A stretch of 64,000 bases of DNA from Acidobacteriota bacterium (GTDB lineage Bacteria; Acidobacteriota; Terriglobia; Terriglobales; Acidobacteriaceae), in the NCBI GenBank assembly GCA_013288805.1, contig JABDBE010000005.1:1-64000 (forward strand), given 5' to 3'. A model generated the notes under the pieces. That model did no database searches. It worked only from the letters and a program-made list of their open reading frames with translations, and was not told the origin of the DNA. Below, one piece after another: positions 15,760 through 23,989 of this stretch (positions are counted from its first letter, which is position 1; the number at the start of each line of letters is the position of its first letter). The position numbers and the translations under genes are program-made.

Positions 15760-17046
15760 TTAGGTCGCTCTCTGGTAAAACCACTTGCCGCGGCGGTCGC
15801 CCGCGCCGTATCGCTTGCGCGTCCATCCATCGTGAATGAGGCAGCGTGCCACTTGGTTGCGGTCGGCCTGGGTACAACGATCCACAGGCTTGCCGATGGC
15901 ATGAACAAGTAAATCGGTGATGGTAACGGCGTCGCGTGTCGAATCGAATGGTTCTATCGGGAGTTGGGCGCCGTCGGTTTCTGATCTCTGCTTCGGGTCA
16001 TCGAGCCAAGCCAGAATCACCTCGTCCCAGACGCCAACGTCGTAGCGCTGATCCTGTTCCTTCCGGGCTGCGTCGTTCAACTCTTGAGTGTCTAACCACC
16101 ACGGGGAGCCCTCTTGATACCGCTTATACGCTTCCGCCCAGAGCTGATCACGATCGCGGGTTAACGCCTGAGTATCGATAGCCCCGCATCGCACGGGCCA
16201 GAACCTACGATTTCCGCTTTCATCTGTTAAAGGTGTCTGGTCGTTCGTGCTGGCTGCAAACACACAGGATCGCGGAACGTCTTCTGCGCGCCGACCGTAG
16301 GGAACACGGAAATGGTCTGTGCGGGCGGTAAGGAAGGCCTTGACACGCTCTAATTCTCCGCGTCGCACGCGGTCTAGCTCACCGATTTCGAAGACCCATT
16401 TTCCGTGAAGTTCGATGCGGGAATCCTTGGAGCCGAGTTCGGAGATGTGATCAGCAAACCATTCATCACTCGCCAGAATTCGCAACGCCGTAGATTTGCG
16501 AATTCCTTGCGGACCCTCGAGCAGCAATGTGTGATCCACTTGGCAGCCGGGTCGGAAGATGCGCGCCACAGCAGACACAAGCCAGCGCGGTCCGATGGCG
16601 CGAATAAAATCGGTATCCTCTGCTCCGAGGTAGGTGATGAGCCATCGTTCTAGGCGCAAAGTTCCATCCCATGTCACACTCTTGAGGTAATCCTTGACGG
16701 GGTGAAAGCGGTTTTCCTTCGCGACCGTCTGTACAGCTTCGCCAGCCACTTTGGAATTCACCAAGACACCGAAGTGCTGCAGCCAATTAGCCGTCAACGA
16801 GTCGTCGTAATCGGTCCAATTTGCGCCGGCCGACTTCTGCCATTCCGTTGGTTTCTTCGTCACTGTGTAGAGGGAGAAATCGTTGAATGCTAGAACGCCT
16901 TCCCAGTCACGATGAAAGCGAAGCATCGTAATCGCGTTTGCGAGTATTGCTTTCGGCGTGCCTTCCTTCGTTTTGATCAGCAACTCGGAGAAGTCAGGAA
17001 GATTCACTTCTGCTGCGGCCGTCGCCGCTCCACTGTTAGTCGTCAT
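15760..17046 (-). CDS. VapE-family (virulence-associated E) P-loop replication protein
   Basis: 428 aa. Matches the VapE domain: KDYLKSVTWDGTLRLERWL, P-loop LLEGPQGIRKSTALRIL (residues about 176-190), Walker B WVFEIGELD (217-225), and CVFAASTNDQTPLTDESGNR with RRFWPVRC. In the family the P-loop normally reads GxxGxGKS; here Arg replaces the Gly before Lys (GPQGIRKS). VapE-type ATPases act as initiator/helicase partners in phages and phage satellites. The C-terminal 80 residues look like a DNA-binding winged helix. Start overlaps the DnaB-N gene by ATGA. Confidence 0.88.
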   Translation of the reverse strand: MTTNSGAATAAAEVNLPDFSELLIKTKEGTPKAILANAITMLRFHRDWEGVLAFNDFSLYTVTKKPTEWQKSAGANWTDYDDSLTANWLQHFGVLVNSKVAGEAVQTVAKENRFHPVKDYLKSVTWDGTLRLERWLITYLGAEDTDFIRAIGPRWLVSAVARIFRPGCQVDHTLLLEGPQGIRKSTALRILASDEWFADHISELGSKDSRIELHGKWVFEIGELDRVRRGELERVKAFLTARTDHFRVPYGRRAEDVPRSCVFAASTNDQTPLTDESGNRRFWPVRCGAIDTQALTRDRDQLWAEAYKRYQEGSPWWLDTQELNDAARKEQDQRYDVGVWDEVILAWLDDPKQRSETDGAQLPIEPFDSTRDAVTITDLLVHAIGKPVDRCTQADRNQVARCLIHDGWTRKRYGAGDRRGKWFYQRAT

Positions 17047-17504
17047 AACGCAGCACTCTGGATTTTGTCGATCGCTTGCGCGCTGAGCGATTCGGGATCC
17101 GCCGTCTCGTTAACAGAGGCCGTTAGCCATTCGGCAATCTTGAGCAGCGCGCGAAGCCGCCACTTTCTCCGAACGATGGTCGCATGATGCAGGACGTGCT
17201 CCTCGTCATCGAAAACCACGCCATGAACGAGGCTCCCGATTAGGACGTAGTCTTCCTGTCGGTTTCCGAGTTGCTCCGCAACTGTGATGTAGTCGATAGG
17301 CTCATGCCGGCCCTGTAGCGTGACTATCGCTTCGAAGATGCGCCTGTGATCTGATAGCGTAAAGTGTTCGCGGCGGAGGCCCTCTGAAACGACTTCGGCT
17401 AGCAATCGATCATTTTCGATCAAAGCGCCGAGAACAGTTTGTTCGGCCGGCAGACTGGCCGGGGAAACGGGATGATCCTCAACTCGCTCTCCGTTCTTAG
17501 CCAT
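17043..17504 (-). CDS. DnaB-like helicase N-terminal-domain protein
   Basis: 153 aa from the ATG at 17504, set by GAGGAG 8 bp upstream. Residues about 17-120 match the DnaB N-terminal domain (LPAEQTVLGALIENDRLLAE, HFTLSDHRRIFEAI, PIDYITVAEQLG), which in full helicases forms the primase-binding collar. The RecA motor domain is absent, so this is a stand-alone collar domain. It precedes the VapE-like ATPase with a 4-bp overlap, so the two may together act as a split helicase loader/initiator; that is inference. Confidence 0.85.
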   Translation of the reverse strand: MAKNGERVEDHPVSPASLPAEQTVLGALIENDRLLAEVVSEGLRREHFTLSDHRRIFEAIVTLQGRHEPIDYITVAEQLGNRQEDYVLIGSLVHGVVFDDEEHVLHHATIVRRKWRLRALLKIAEWLTASVNETADPESLSAQAIDKIQSAAL

Positions 17505-17745
17505 GACGCGGGCTCCTCTGCGTAACATGGCGAACTGATTCAGCCGCTAGAAGCAGCCCAGACTGAATCAGTCGGAAGACGTGCTTAACGTGGGCGGGCG
17601 CGCCCCGCTGCATCTGCCGATCCAGAACCGCACTGGCTTTCTGGATGTGTTGGTAGAAGCGCGCCAAATGAAAGACGTAATCACCTGCTGAATTTTCTCG
17701 GTCTTCAGAACTGATTTCTTGCTCGGTCTGTGCTATTAAAACCAT
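17497..17745 (-). CDS. Hypothetical protein of the replication operon
   Basis: 82 aa, helical and charged (SAGDYVFHLARFYQHIQKAS, HVFRLIQSGLLLAAESVRH). Its stop overlaps the DnaB-N gene start, consistent with translational coupling. No family recognised. Real-gene call rests on position and overlap. Confidence 0.5.
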   Translation of the reverse strand: MVLIAQTEQEISSEDRENSAGDYVFHLARFYQHIQKASAVLDRQMQRGAPAHVKHVFRLIQSGLLLAAESVRHVTQRSPRHG

Positions 17746-17817
17746 GTGTGCGTCCTTCCGACCGCTTACCGGCGGTCCTAACTCGCGGGGGCTCTTCTCA
17801 GAACAGGGCCTCCGCCT

Positions 17818-18027
17818 TCAAACGACTGCCTCCTGCCTTAGCGATGGCAGCCCAACCTTAACGACGCGCTGCAATTCAACTGCGGGCACAAGCACGCGGC
17901 GCCCCACACGCGTTGTCTTTAACGAGCCTCGTTTCGCGTGCAATCGAATAGTCTCAACAGAGACACTTAGCAGCCCTGCCACGACATCCAGTGAGTACAA
18001 GCGATCTCGCGTAGTGTCGTCACTCAT
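17818..18027 (-). CDS. MerR/excisionase-type HTH protein
   Basis: 69 aa. One helix-turn-helix unit: LYSLDVVAGLLSVSVETIRL, then HAKRGSLKTTRVGRRVLVP, the winged HTH_17/MerR-like fold of small phage regulators. Opens the leftward replication operon (17.8 to 15.0 kb). Divergent from the gene at 18105, with a GTACTG/CAGTAC palindrome between them. Confidence 0.78.
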   Translation of the reverse strand: MSDDTTRDRLYSLDVVAGLLSVSVETIRLHAKRGSLKTTRVGRRVLVPAVELQRVVKVGLPSLRQEAVV

Positions 18028-18078
18028 AAAGCCACGTTCCTTTCGTTGTGCTCTCCATTTTTTTTAGCTTGCCTTTTG

Positions 18079-18092
18079 GTACTGAGCAGTAC
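18079..18092. promoter_or_regulatory. Palindrome GTACTG-AG-CAGTAC
   Basis: Perfect 6-bp inverted repeat with a 2-nt centre in the 77-bp gap between divergent element genes (starts 18027 and 18105); a candidate operator for one of the small HTH proteins. Confidence 0.45.
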
Positions 18093-18104
18093 AGAATCGT
18101 AAGT

Positions 18105-18734
18105 ATGCGTTCTGGACATAAGCATCCCTTACAGCCTGTACTGCCAATGTTCATCTGGGAGCCTGCCCAGTGTGCGCAGATGGCTCGCCTGCTCAACGCG
18201 GATCAGAGCGCGTATCCAACCGAGGTCCGAAATGGATGGGCGGCTGCGGTGACAGAGCTCGGCGCTTACATTCGCGAACTGAATACCGCAGAAAAGTGTG
18301 GAAGTGCGGCTCGCACGCAAGCTATGAATCGGGTAAACGCGCGGCTGGATCCTCTACGCTTCAGTTTGCAACTTGTGCATACACGCGAAGGCTTGAAGCG
18401 GTCTTTGTTGCCGGCTGTATGGGACGGCGACACCAGCGGCCGAACTGTTCCGCTCGGACTCGCGATGATCGCCGATCTGGCCGCAGCGGGTCAGCTTGCG
18501 AAGCTCCGCGAGTGCGCCTACTGCGGAAAGTGGTTTGCAGCACGGCGCAACCGCCATGATGCCAAGTTCTGTGGGAAACGATGCCAGAAGGCATGCTATT
18601 CAGGGACAGAACACGGCCAAGCAAAGAACCGCGAATATGTAGCAAGGTCCAGAGCAAATCGGAAACGTTTGGCGAAAGTCGCGTTAAGGCAGGCGCGAGC
18701 AGAAGCTCGCAATCGAAAGCTAGGGCAAGCCTGA
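18105..18734 (+). CDS. Zinc-finger protein, CGNR-like
   Basis: 209 aa. C-terminal part has C-x2-C and C-x3-C: RECAYCGKWFAARRNRHDAK then FCGKRCQKA, followed by a basic tail (SRANRKRLAKVALRQ). This resembles the CGNR zinc finger, with the preceding helical domain normally a stress-response ligand-binding part, though the literal CGNR string is not present. ATG at 18105 has only a weak ribosome site; 18147 is possible. Likely DNA-binding regulator of the element. Confidence 0.6.
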   Translation: MRSGHKHPLQPVLPMFIWEPAQCAQMARLLNADQSAYPTEVRNGWAAAVTELGAYIRELNTAEKCGSAARTQAMNRVNARLDPLRFSLQLVHTREGLKRSLLPAVWDGDTSGRTVPLGLAMIADLAAAGQLAKLRECAYCGKWFAARRNRHDAKFCGKRCQKACYSGTEHGQAKNREYVARSRANRKRLAKVALRQARAEARNRKLGQA

Positions 18735-18754
18735 TTGAATGATCCAAATACCTG

Positions 18755-18912
18755 TTCCCAGCGTGCCCACTCTGCGCCCAGTCGTGTGCCCAGTCTTAAC
18801 TCGATGAGTCCACAGGTGTGTTCCCAGTGTTCCCAGTAATATTCACGCGCACACATGGGAATCTGGGAATAGTTAGAGCACATCCCCCCAAATCCGCTGA
18901 CACAACTGGGAA
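18755..18912. repeat. Cluster of TTCCCAG/CTGGGAA motifs, candidate iteron origin
   Basis: TTCCCAG at 18755, 18821 and 18830 and the degenerate GCCCA(C/G) at 18765, 18776 and 18788 point one way; TGGGAAT/CTGGGAA at 18856, 18864 and 18906 point the other. About nine units in 158 bp with no coding support. The location between the leftward replication operon and rightward genes suits a replication origin or a complex operator. Confidence 0.5.
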
Positions 18913-19285
18913 CAACCAAGGCTGGCATCCACAAAACGATTGATCGCAGTTCAGAAAAACAACACACACTGGAATCTTTCACGGCGGGCGGCGGGCGCGC
19001 CTGGTGGCGTTTTTTCGTTCACTCTGTGCGCTAGGCGTGCGCTGGTTAGTTTCAGCCGTGTCCTATCAGCGATTTGTGGTGAGCATTGTCCTGCTACGGC
19101 ATCAGTCAGACGGCGGCAAACCAACTCAGACCATTCCGAAGCGAGCAGCGAAATAACGGCCCACTTGGCCGCGTCTTTGAGAGCGGTTAGCCGCCGGTTC
19201 TCAGCTCATTGCCGAGCAAAGGATTCCTTTCCAGGTAAGTTGACCCAGCCGGAGGGCCCCCAACGACCACCATAGCGGGCCGTGC
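18913..19285. other. Non-coding stretch after the repeat cluster
   Basis: About 370 bp. No supported gene. Contains TTAGCCGC at 19187-19194 inside an imperfect GAGAGCGG/CCGGTTCTC inverted repeat; otherwise nothing recognised. Confidence 0.3.
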
Positions 19286-19570
19286 CTAGGTTGCCAGCAA
19301 ACTGTTTTGACTTCTGGGGATGGAGTAGTAGCGACCGAAGCGCTGCTTCTCAATGCGTTCCCATGTGAAGGTTTCAGTTCTGGACAAGCCGTCGCCGATG
19401 ATGCGTGCGGGCAGAGTGTATTTGTGGCAGCCGGGGCAGGGATAGTTCTTCAATGGATTGGGAGACGCACTACGGAAGGTGCCACAGGTGCAAACCAGTT
19501 CGATGTAGGCCACAGGCTGAAACCCTTTTGCGATCCAAGCGAGGCGCTCATGAGTTGTCACGCGAGCCAT
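19286..19570 (-). CDS. Small zinc-ribbon-like hypothetical protein
   Basis: 94 aa from the ATG at 19570 (MARVTTHERLAWIAKGFQPV). Two cysteine pairs, CTCG and CPGC about 18 residues apart, suggest a zinc ribbon; the rest is basic and aromatic. No clear ribosome site, and the frame continues to 19744. Divergent from the XRE gene at 19669. Function unknown. Confidence 0.5.
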   Translation of the reverse strand: MARVTTHERLAWIAKGFQPVAYIELVCTCGTFRSASPNPLKNYPCPGCHKYTLPARIIGDGLSRTETFTWERIEKQRFGRYYSIPRSQNSLLAT

Positions 19571-19668
19571 GCTACATCGCGGCGAACCAACGACAGGGAA
19601 TCCGAAACAAAAATAAAAACGGTTCAGTTTCGGTGTCGTTCGCCAGTTGGGTGCTAAGAACATATTGC

Positions 19669-19989
19669 ATGACCGAAACATCCACATGTAGCTTCGCGGC
19701 ATATCAAGCTGAGCTTGTGTCCGCGCTGAGAAACGGTCAGACATTGCGTGATGCCAGGGAAAAAAGTCGAATCTCTCAGATTGAACTGGCCCGCGCTTGT
19801 GGGCTATCGCAAGGGTATTTGTCCCAACTCGAACACGGGGAGCGGGAACTGTCGGAGGCGACGGCGTGTAAGGTCTGGGAAGCTTTAGTGGAACTCGATC
19901 GGCAAACTTCGCGATCAGAAATTTTGGTCCGACTGCAAAACACGCACGTAGTGGTGACAGAGCGAAGCGAATGGCCCTGTCCCAACTGA
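19669..19989 (+). CDS. XRE-family HTH regulator
   Basis: 106 aa. Residues about 30-85 are a Cro/CI-type helix-turn-helix: SRISQIELARACGLSQGYLS then QLEHGERELSEATACKVWEAL. The tail ends in a short charged strand. ATG at 19669; the upstream extension to 19405 is not protein-like. It is the first gene of the rightward block, 15 bp before the 641-aa gene, so it may regulate that block. Ligand unknown. Confidence 0.8.
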   Translation: MTETSTCSFAAYQAELVSALRNGQTLRDAREKSRISQIELARACGLSQGYLSQLEHGERELSEATACKVWEALVELDRQTSRSEILVRLQNTHVVVTERSEWPCPN

Positions 19990-20004
19990 AACGGAGTCAA
20001 CCTA

Positions 20005-21930
20005 ATGGTACTGACTGGATCACTGGCGGATGCGCTGCTCGGCTCTGACCCCACGTCGCAAGATAATCCGGGCACGGCCGACAATTCGAGCACACAAGTT
20101 AGCGCCTCATCTGATGACTCGGGAGCGGGCCTCGAAGCACTTGCACAGCCGATGCCCGATACTTCGTCCCTGCCTCCAAACTCCACGACACCGACTCAGG
20201 ACAGTCAGCAACCGGCCCTTTCGCCGCAACAAAACCCCGAGCAGAGTCAGCCATTGTCCGCTGGACCTCCTCCGGGCCTGAAGGGTCTTGGCGGCCGGCT
20301 CCGTGGAGTTCTTTACGGATTGGCTACAGGGGGATTGCCCGGTGCAATAGGCGGCGCGATTGCTCCGAACGATGCCGAGACGCGCTATCTACAGAATCAG
20401 CAGATGCGGCAGGCGAAAGTCGCTAGCGCCGAGTTACAAAACCAACAGACGGCGCAAAACATTCAGTTCGAATCCGTAAAGGCTGCCGACTCGCACATTC
20501 AGGCGATGAAGACGGCGCAGAATGCGGACTTGTTGAATCAGGAAAGCCGCGTAGAAATTGCCCAGAAGAATGCTGATTACGCGGCCTATTTGCAAAACAA
20601 TTTTGGCATCGCGCCAGACCTGAAGATATCCGGTAACGGTCAGGAAGTCCACGATCAGGCGATCGCGGCTCATGGAACTTTGGCAGCGGAGAACGGCGGA
20701 CAGATTCCGCCAGTCCAGGCGAATGTGATGCCGCACACACCGGCCAAAACCACGTTTGACATTGGCGTGTATGCACCTAGCCAGCAGGATCTACAACGTA
20801 ATCCGACAGGCTTCCGCAAAATTGTGGACACACAGCGCGCGGTTCAAGGTCTTCCGCCGATCGATGATCTTTCGTGGAACTCAGGCGGCGGGAAAGGTTA
20901 TCAAGGCCAGCGCATGATGGTGCTAGACGCCCAAAAATTTCTTTCGCCATTGCAGGATTTCACCGAGCAGAGCCTGCCCGCGGTTCTTGCGCAGCGAAAG
21001 CAGCAACTAGCAGCGTATCAGTCGCACACCGATGGAAACGGGCAACCGGACGCCAATCCCGGAACAGTGCGGGCACTGCAAAGCAGTGTGGACCTGCTGA
21101 GCAAGGCACAGGATGACGTGAATGCGTCCAAAGCTCAGGCTGCCGCTTCGCAGATCACCGCGGAGACTCCGGCAAAGACCGCGCAAGAGGTAGCGATACG
21201 CAAGGCGACGTTGCCCTTCGATCTAGCGAAGGTCAAGGCGGAGGAAGCGGTCAAAGACGGTGACCCGGCGGCCGCTGGCGCGTTGCTATACAACCGGGAC
21301 GTGGCGCCGTCGCAGATTGCCAATTCTCGCAAACCTGCCTTTGCCCAGCAAGCCTTTGATGCGGCCAAGAATCTTGCGAAACAGAACGGGACGCAATGGG
21401 ATGCCCAATCTGCAGAAGGATATTTCAAGGTTGCCCAATCACCGGAGAATGTAAAGTTTTTCGGCTCTGCGGGAAGCATGGTGGACAAGGGCGGCACGAT
21501 CGATCAGGCGATGGCCGCGTATGAGGCATTGCCGAATGGTCGGATTCCGATCATCAACAAGGGCGTGAATTGGGCAGACCGAACCATCGGCGGCGCGGCC
21601 CCGAAAGGATTCCAGGCGACGGTGCTGGGATTGGCTGATGACTACGCGAAGGTCATGGGAGGCGGTCAAGGTTCGGATAGTTCGCGCAATGCGGTTCTAG
21701 ATTCGCTGGCTGCCTCACAGAGCAATGGACAGATGAGGGCGACACTGAGCGGTATGCGTGATGCCGTTACGTCTCAAATGTCTTCTCGAATCGGGAGTAA
21801 TCCGGTTCTACGGAGGATGTACGGCGGCAGCATCCCTCCGCCTCCGCAGGCAGGTGAGCAGTCGGTCAAGGATAAAACTGGACGCGTCATCGGATACACA
21901 ACCGACGGCAAGAATATGAGGCCAATTTAA
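20005..21930 (+). CDS. Large phage-like hypothetical protein of the element
   Basis: 641 aa, no recognised catalytic motif. Residues 1-95 are disordered (Ser/Gln/Pro-rich). A Gly-rich hydrophobic patch follows (GLATGGLPGAIGGAIAP, near 110-125), then long Gln/Ala helices (about 130-200), a middle domain, and a C-terminal helical domain with VMGGGQGSDSSRNAVLDSLA and RIGSNPVLRRMYG; the end is TGRVIGYTTDGKNMRPI. The layout recalls phage internal-virion or injected proteins. ATG has CGGAG upstream. Heads a tightly packed block (next gene overlaps by 1 bp). Function unknown. Confidence 0.72.
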   Translation: MVLTGSLADALLGSDPTSQDNPGTADNSSTQVSASSDDSGAGLEALAQPMPDTSSLPPNSTTPTQDSQQPALSPQQNPEQSQPLSAGPPPGLKGLGGRLRGVLYGLATGGLPGAIGGAIAPNDAETRYLQNQQMRQAKVASAELQNQQTAQNIQFESVKAADSHIQAMKTAQNADLLNQESRVEIAQKNADYAAYLQNNFGIAPDLKISGNGQEVHDQAIAAHGTLAAENGGQIPPVQANVMPHTPAKTTFDIGVYAPSQQDLQRNPTGFRKIVDTQRAVQGLPPIDDLSWNSGGGKGYQGQRMMVLDAQKFLSPLQDFTEQSLPAVLAQRKQQLAAYQSHTDGNGQPDANPGTVRALQSSVDLLSKAQDDVNASKAQAAASQITAETPAKTAQEVAIRKATLPFDLAKVKAEEAVKDGDPAAAGALLYNRDVAPSQIANSRKPAFAQQAFDAAKNLAKQNGTQWDAQSAEGYFKVAQSPENVKFFGSAGSMVDKGGTIDQAMAAYEALPNGRIPIINKGVNWADRTIGGAAPKGFQATVLGLADDYAKVMGGGQGSDSSRNAVLDSLAASQSNGQMRATLSGMRDAVTSQMSSRIGSNPVLRRMYGGSIPPPPQAGEQSVKDKTGRVIGYTTDGKNMRPI

Positions 21931-22460
21931 TGTCAAGCGCAGCGACCGTCCCGATTCCGAGTGATGCGACGATCGGCAATGTAGCCACGCAGCCGAGCCA
22001 AGACAGCTCGCAGTCGGGCGCTTTGGTGCCGATCCCTGCGGACGCGACAGTCGGCAATTCTCAGGCCGTCAGTTCTGGTCCTGATCTTCGTCCGCAGCGG
22101 ATCAATCAGCGCACCGGTCAGCCGACCACGCTCGAAGACCCTGAAGGAATAGATCGGATTCCGTACGATCCCGACATGGCGATGCACACCTTGGAGGGCG
22201 CAGCCGAAGGCGCGGCAGCGGTTGCACCGGTACTACTGCCAGCAGCCGCTGCTGAGTTTGCGGGCGCGGTAAAAACTGGAGTGACTGCCTTAATGCCTGC
22301 CGCGACTCAGGGAGTTCAAGCGGTAGGGGCTTGGGCGGCAGCTCACCCGATAACAGCAAAGATTCTTTGGGAAGGCCTGAAGCTGGCGGTCTACCAACAT
22401 GCAGTCACGAAGGGCGCGGCATCTGTGGCAGGAAAAATCATCAATGCTGCGCCAGATTAA
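21930..22460 (+). CDS. Hypothetical protein with VPIPxDATxGN repeats and hydrophobic helices
   Basis: 176 aa. N-terminal disordered region holds two copies of a unit, VPIPSDATIGN and VPIPADATVGN. Residues about 88-130 and 140-170 are Ala-rich hydrophobic helices (AAAVAPVLLPAAAAEFAGAV, ITAKILWEGLKLAVYQHAV) that could be membrane-active. Starts in the stop codon of the 641-aa gene (TAATG). Similar repeat-plus-helix proteins occur in phage operons; role unknown. Confidence 0.65.
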   Translation: MSSAATVPIPSDATIGNVATQPSQDSSQSGALVPIPADATVGNSQAVSSGPDLRPQRINQRTGQPTTLEDPEGIDRIPYDPDMAMHTLEGAAEGAAAVAPVLLPAAAAEFAGAVKTGVTALMPAATQGVQAVGAWAAAHPITAKILWEGLKLAVYQHAVTKGAASVAGKIINAAPD

Positions 22461-22479
22461 AAACTACTGGAGGAAGCAA

Positions 22480-22731
22480 ATGCCGAACATCAAGACCGTT
22501 ACCGACCGCAAATTACCGCCGAATCTTGACCCCGCACACAAGGCATCGCAGAAAAAGGGCGAGAGCGGCATCGGCCACAATCTGAAATCTCACGCCCAAG
22601 ACTTCGAAGACTTCGGAATGGGCGTGGATACGACCGGACGCGAGACGGCGCAACCGTCCAATCCCGCGAAGGACGGCGCGAAAATTTCAGGAACACTGCC
22701 GTCGTTCTTGGGCGGCCGCGGAGGGTACTAA
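22480..22731 (+). CDS. Small hypothetical protein of the phage-like block
   Basis: 83 aa, charged and mostly disordered (MPNIKTVTDRKLPPNLDPAH...), ending SFLGGRGGY. Start chosen at 22480 because of a strong GGAGGAAGCAA just upstream. No known family; same orientation and spacing as neighbours. Confidence 0.6.
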   Translation: MPNIKTVTDRKLPPNLDPAHKASQKKGESGIGHNLKSHAQDFEDFGMGVDTTGRETAQPSNPAKDGAKISGTLPSFLGGRGGY

Positions 22732-22732
22732 C

Positions 22733-22972
22733 TTGCCGAACGATTCCGAGAAGTTTCAGCCCATGACGAAGCGTGAGCTCAAGAAACTCCTCAGCATGAA
22801 ACTGCGCGATCCGAACACTTCCACCAAGGAGTTCGTTGCCATGCTGCCGACCATCAAGAAGTTGAACCCCGGCTGGAATAGGAAGCGCCCGACAAAAGCG
22901 GACCCATCTGTTGATGATTTGGTCCGCCAGCTTGAACAGAAGAAAAAGCAACGGCTCGCGAAACCGATGTAA
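22733..22972 (+). CDS. Small basic hypothetical protein
   Basis: 79 aa, TTG start 1 bp after the previous stop with GGAGGGTACTAAC upstream. Helical and Lys/Arg-rich (MTKRELKKLLSMKLRDPN, VRQLEQKKKQRLAKPM). The first part could be a small HTH, like those of phage terminase small subunits, but there is no firm match. Part of the rightward block. Confidence 0.55.
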   Translation: MPNDSEKFQPMTKRELKKLLSMKLRDPNTSTKEFVAMLPTIKKLNPGWNRKRPTKADPSVDDLVRQLEQKKKQRLAKPM

Positions 22973-23001
22973 ACAATTTTTCGACAGAGAGGAATCAATT
23001 T

Positions 23002-23640
23002 ATGAGCACTGAAACGATGGTCCGGGAGCAGACACGGCAACGGCAACAGAGCACGCGACAGAGCGCCACGCCCGATGGCTACTATGGCCCACTTACCGGG
23101 AAATACTATGACAGCCTCGAGGCCATGCACCATTACGAGACTAGGGAAGCCATGCACCGGAACGTAGACCCGACAGAGATACTGTTGGAAGGGCTGACCA
23201 CTGACCAGATTGCCGCGCTGGACAAGCGAGCGCGCCAGGGCGAGCAGGCGCAACTCGATCGCAGCGCGTCCTTCGTAGATACCGCGACATTCTTAGAATT
23301 GCATCCGGAGTTTGCCGACTGCGATGCTAACTCGGAGGAATTGAAACGCTGGCTCTACGCTCGCGGGCAATGGAACCCCGAGGGAACTAGGTTTCCCACT
23401 CTTCGCGAATTAGAAGATGCCTTCAAGAACCTGAAAGCGGCCGGCGTTCTGAAACTCAACCAAGCCGAACTGAATCGGCAAGCAAAGGAACAAGCCCAGG
23501 AACGTGCTCGGCAGATTCGAGCCCGCGGCGGTGTCGCAGCGGTCGCGGCAAACACGCCGACTGAGAGCGATGACGAACTGGAAACAATGCCGCTCGAGGA
23601 AATCCGCAGAAAGGCCACTCTAGGGGGTTGGCTGCGCTGA
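23002..23640 (+). CDS. Phage-like hypothetical protein
   Basis: 212 aa. Middle part reads TATFLELHPEFADCDANSEE, then WNPEGTRFPTLRELEDAFKNLKAAGVL, a layout I associate with uncharacterised virion-associated genes in phages. The C-terminal third is a charged helix (QEQARERARQIRARG-type) and an acidic end. ATG follows GAGAGGAA. Last gene of the five-gene block; a hairpin terminator follows. Confidence 0.65.
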   Translation: MSTETMVREQTRQRQQSTRQSATPDGYYGPLTGKYYDSLEAMHHYETREAMHRNVDPTEILLEGLTTDQIAALDKRARQGEQAQLDRSASFVDTATFLELHPEFADCDANSEELKRWLYARGQWNPEGTRFPTLRELEDAFKNLKAAGVLKLNQAELNRQAKEQAQERARQIRARGGVAAVAANTPTESDDELETMPLEEIRRKATLGGWLR

Positions 23641-23655
23641 AAGGAATGGGAAAAC

Positions 23656-23673
23656 GCCGTGACAGAGCACGGC
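23656..23673 (+). terminator. Terminator after the phage-like block
   Basis: Arms GCCGTG (23656-23661) and CACGGC (23668-23673), 6-nt loop, followed by CTTTCGTTAT; 15 bp after the stop at 23640. Confidence 0.6.
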
Positions 23674-23746
23674 CTTTCGTTATACAGTGATCAGCCTATG
23701 GCGGGAGTAACCTTAACAGGTGACGATAATCGTAGCGAGGTTTCCA

Positions 23747-23989
23747 ATGCAGGATATAGACAATGAGATTTCCGCCTACGAAGCAATGCGCGATGAGTTA
23801 GAAGCTCATCACATGGGCGAGTGGATTGTGATGCGAGATGGCAAGGTGATCGGCACGTACGATTCATTTGAAACCGCAGCAACGGATGCCGTTTCGCGCT
23901 TTGGGAGAGGACCGTATCTTATTCGGCAGATCGGCGCTCCCCCGATCACACTGCCGGCCTCTGTGATGTATCGCGCTTCACATGGTTAA
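23747..23989 (+). CDS. DUF5678-like small protein
   Basis: 80 aa. Core GEWIVMRDGKVIGTYDSFET followed by AATDAVSRFGRGPYLIRQIG matches the small DUF5678-type fold, of unknown function. Start 23747 is set by GAGG 7 bp upstream. It overlaps the retropepsin-like gene by 8 bp, so the two are translated together. Domain call is from motif memory. Confidence 0.68.
   Translation: MQDIDNEISAYEAMRDELEAHHMGEWIVMRDGKVIGTYDSFETAATDAVSRFGRGPYLIRQIGAPPITLPASVMYRASHG

Noticed and set aside
19187-19194. Third TTAGCCGC copy
   Set aside because: No promoter elements around it, so not counted as part of the shared recombinase operator.
18940-19275. 111-aa open frame in the element gap
   Set aside because: Ser/Arg-rich, no ribosome site, no family; region is better seen as non-coding.
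20005-21930. Reading the 641-aa protein as a tail-fibre or lytic enzyme
   Set aside because: No fibre repeats or muramidase motif visible.
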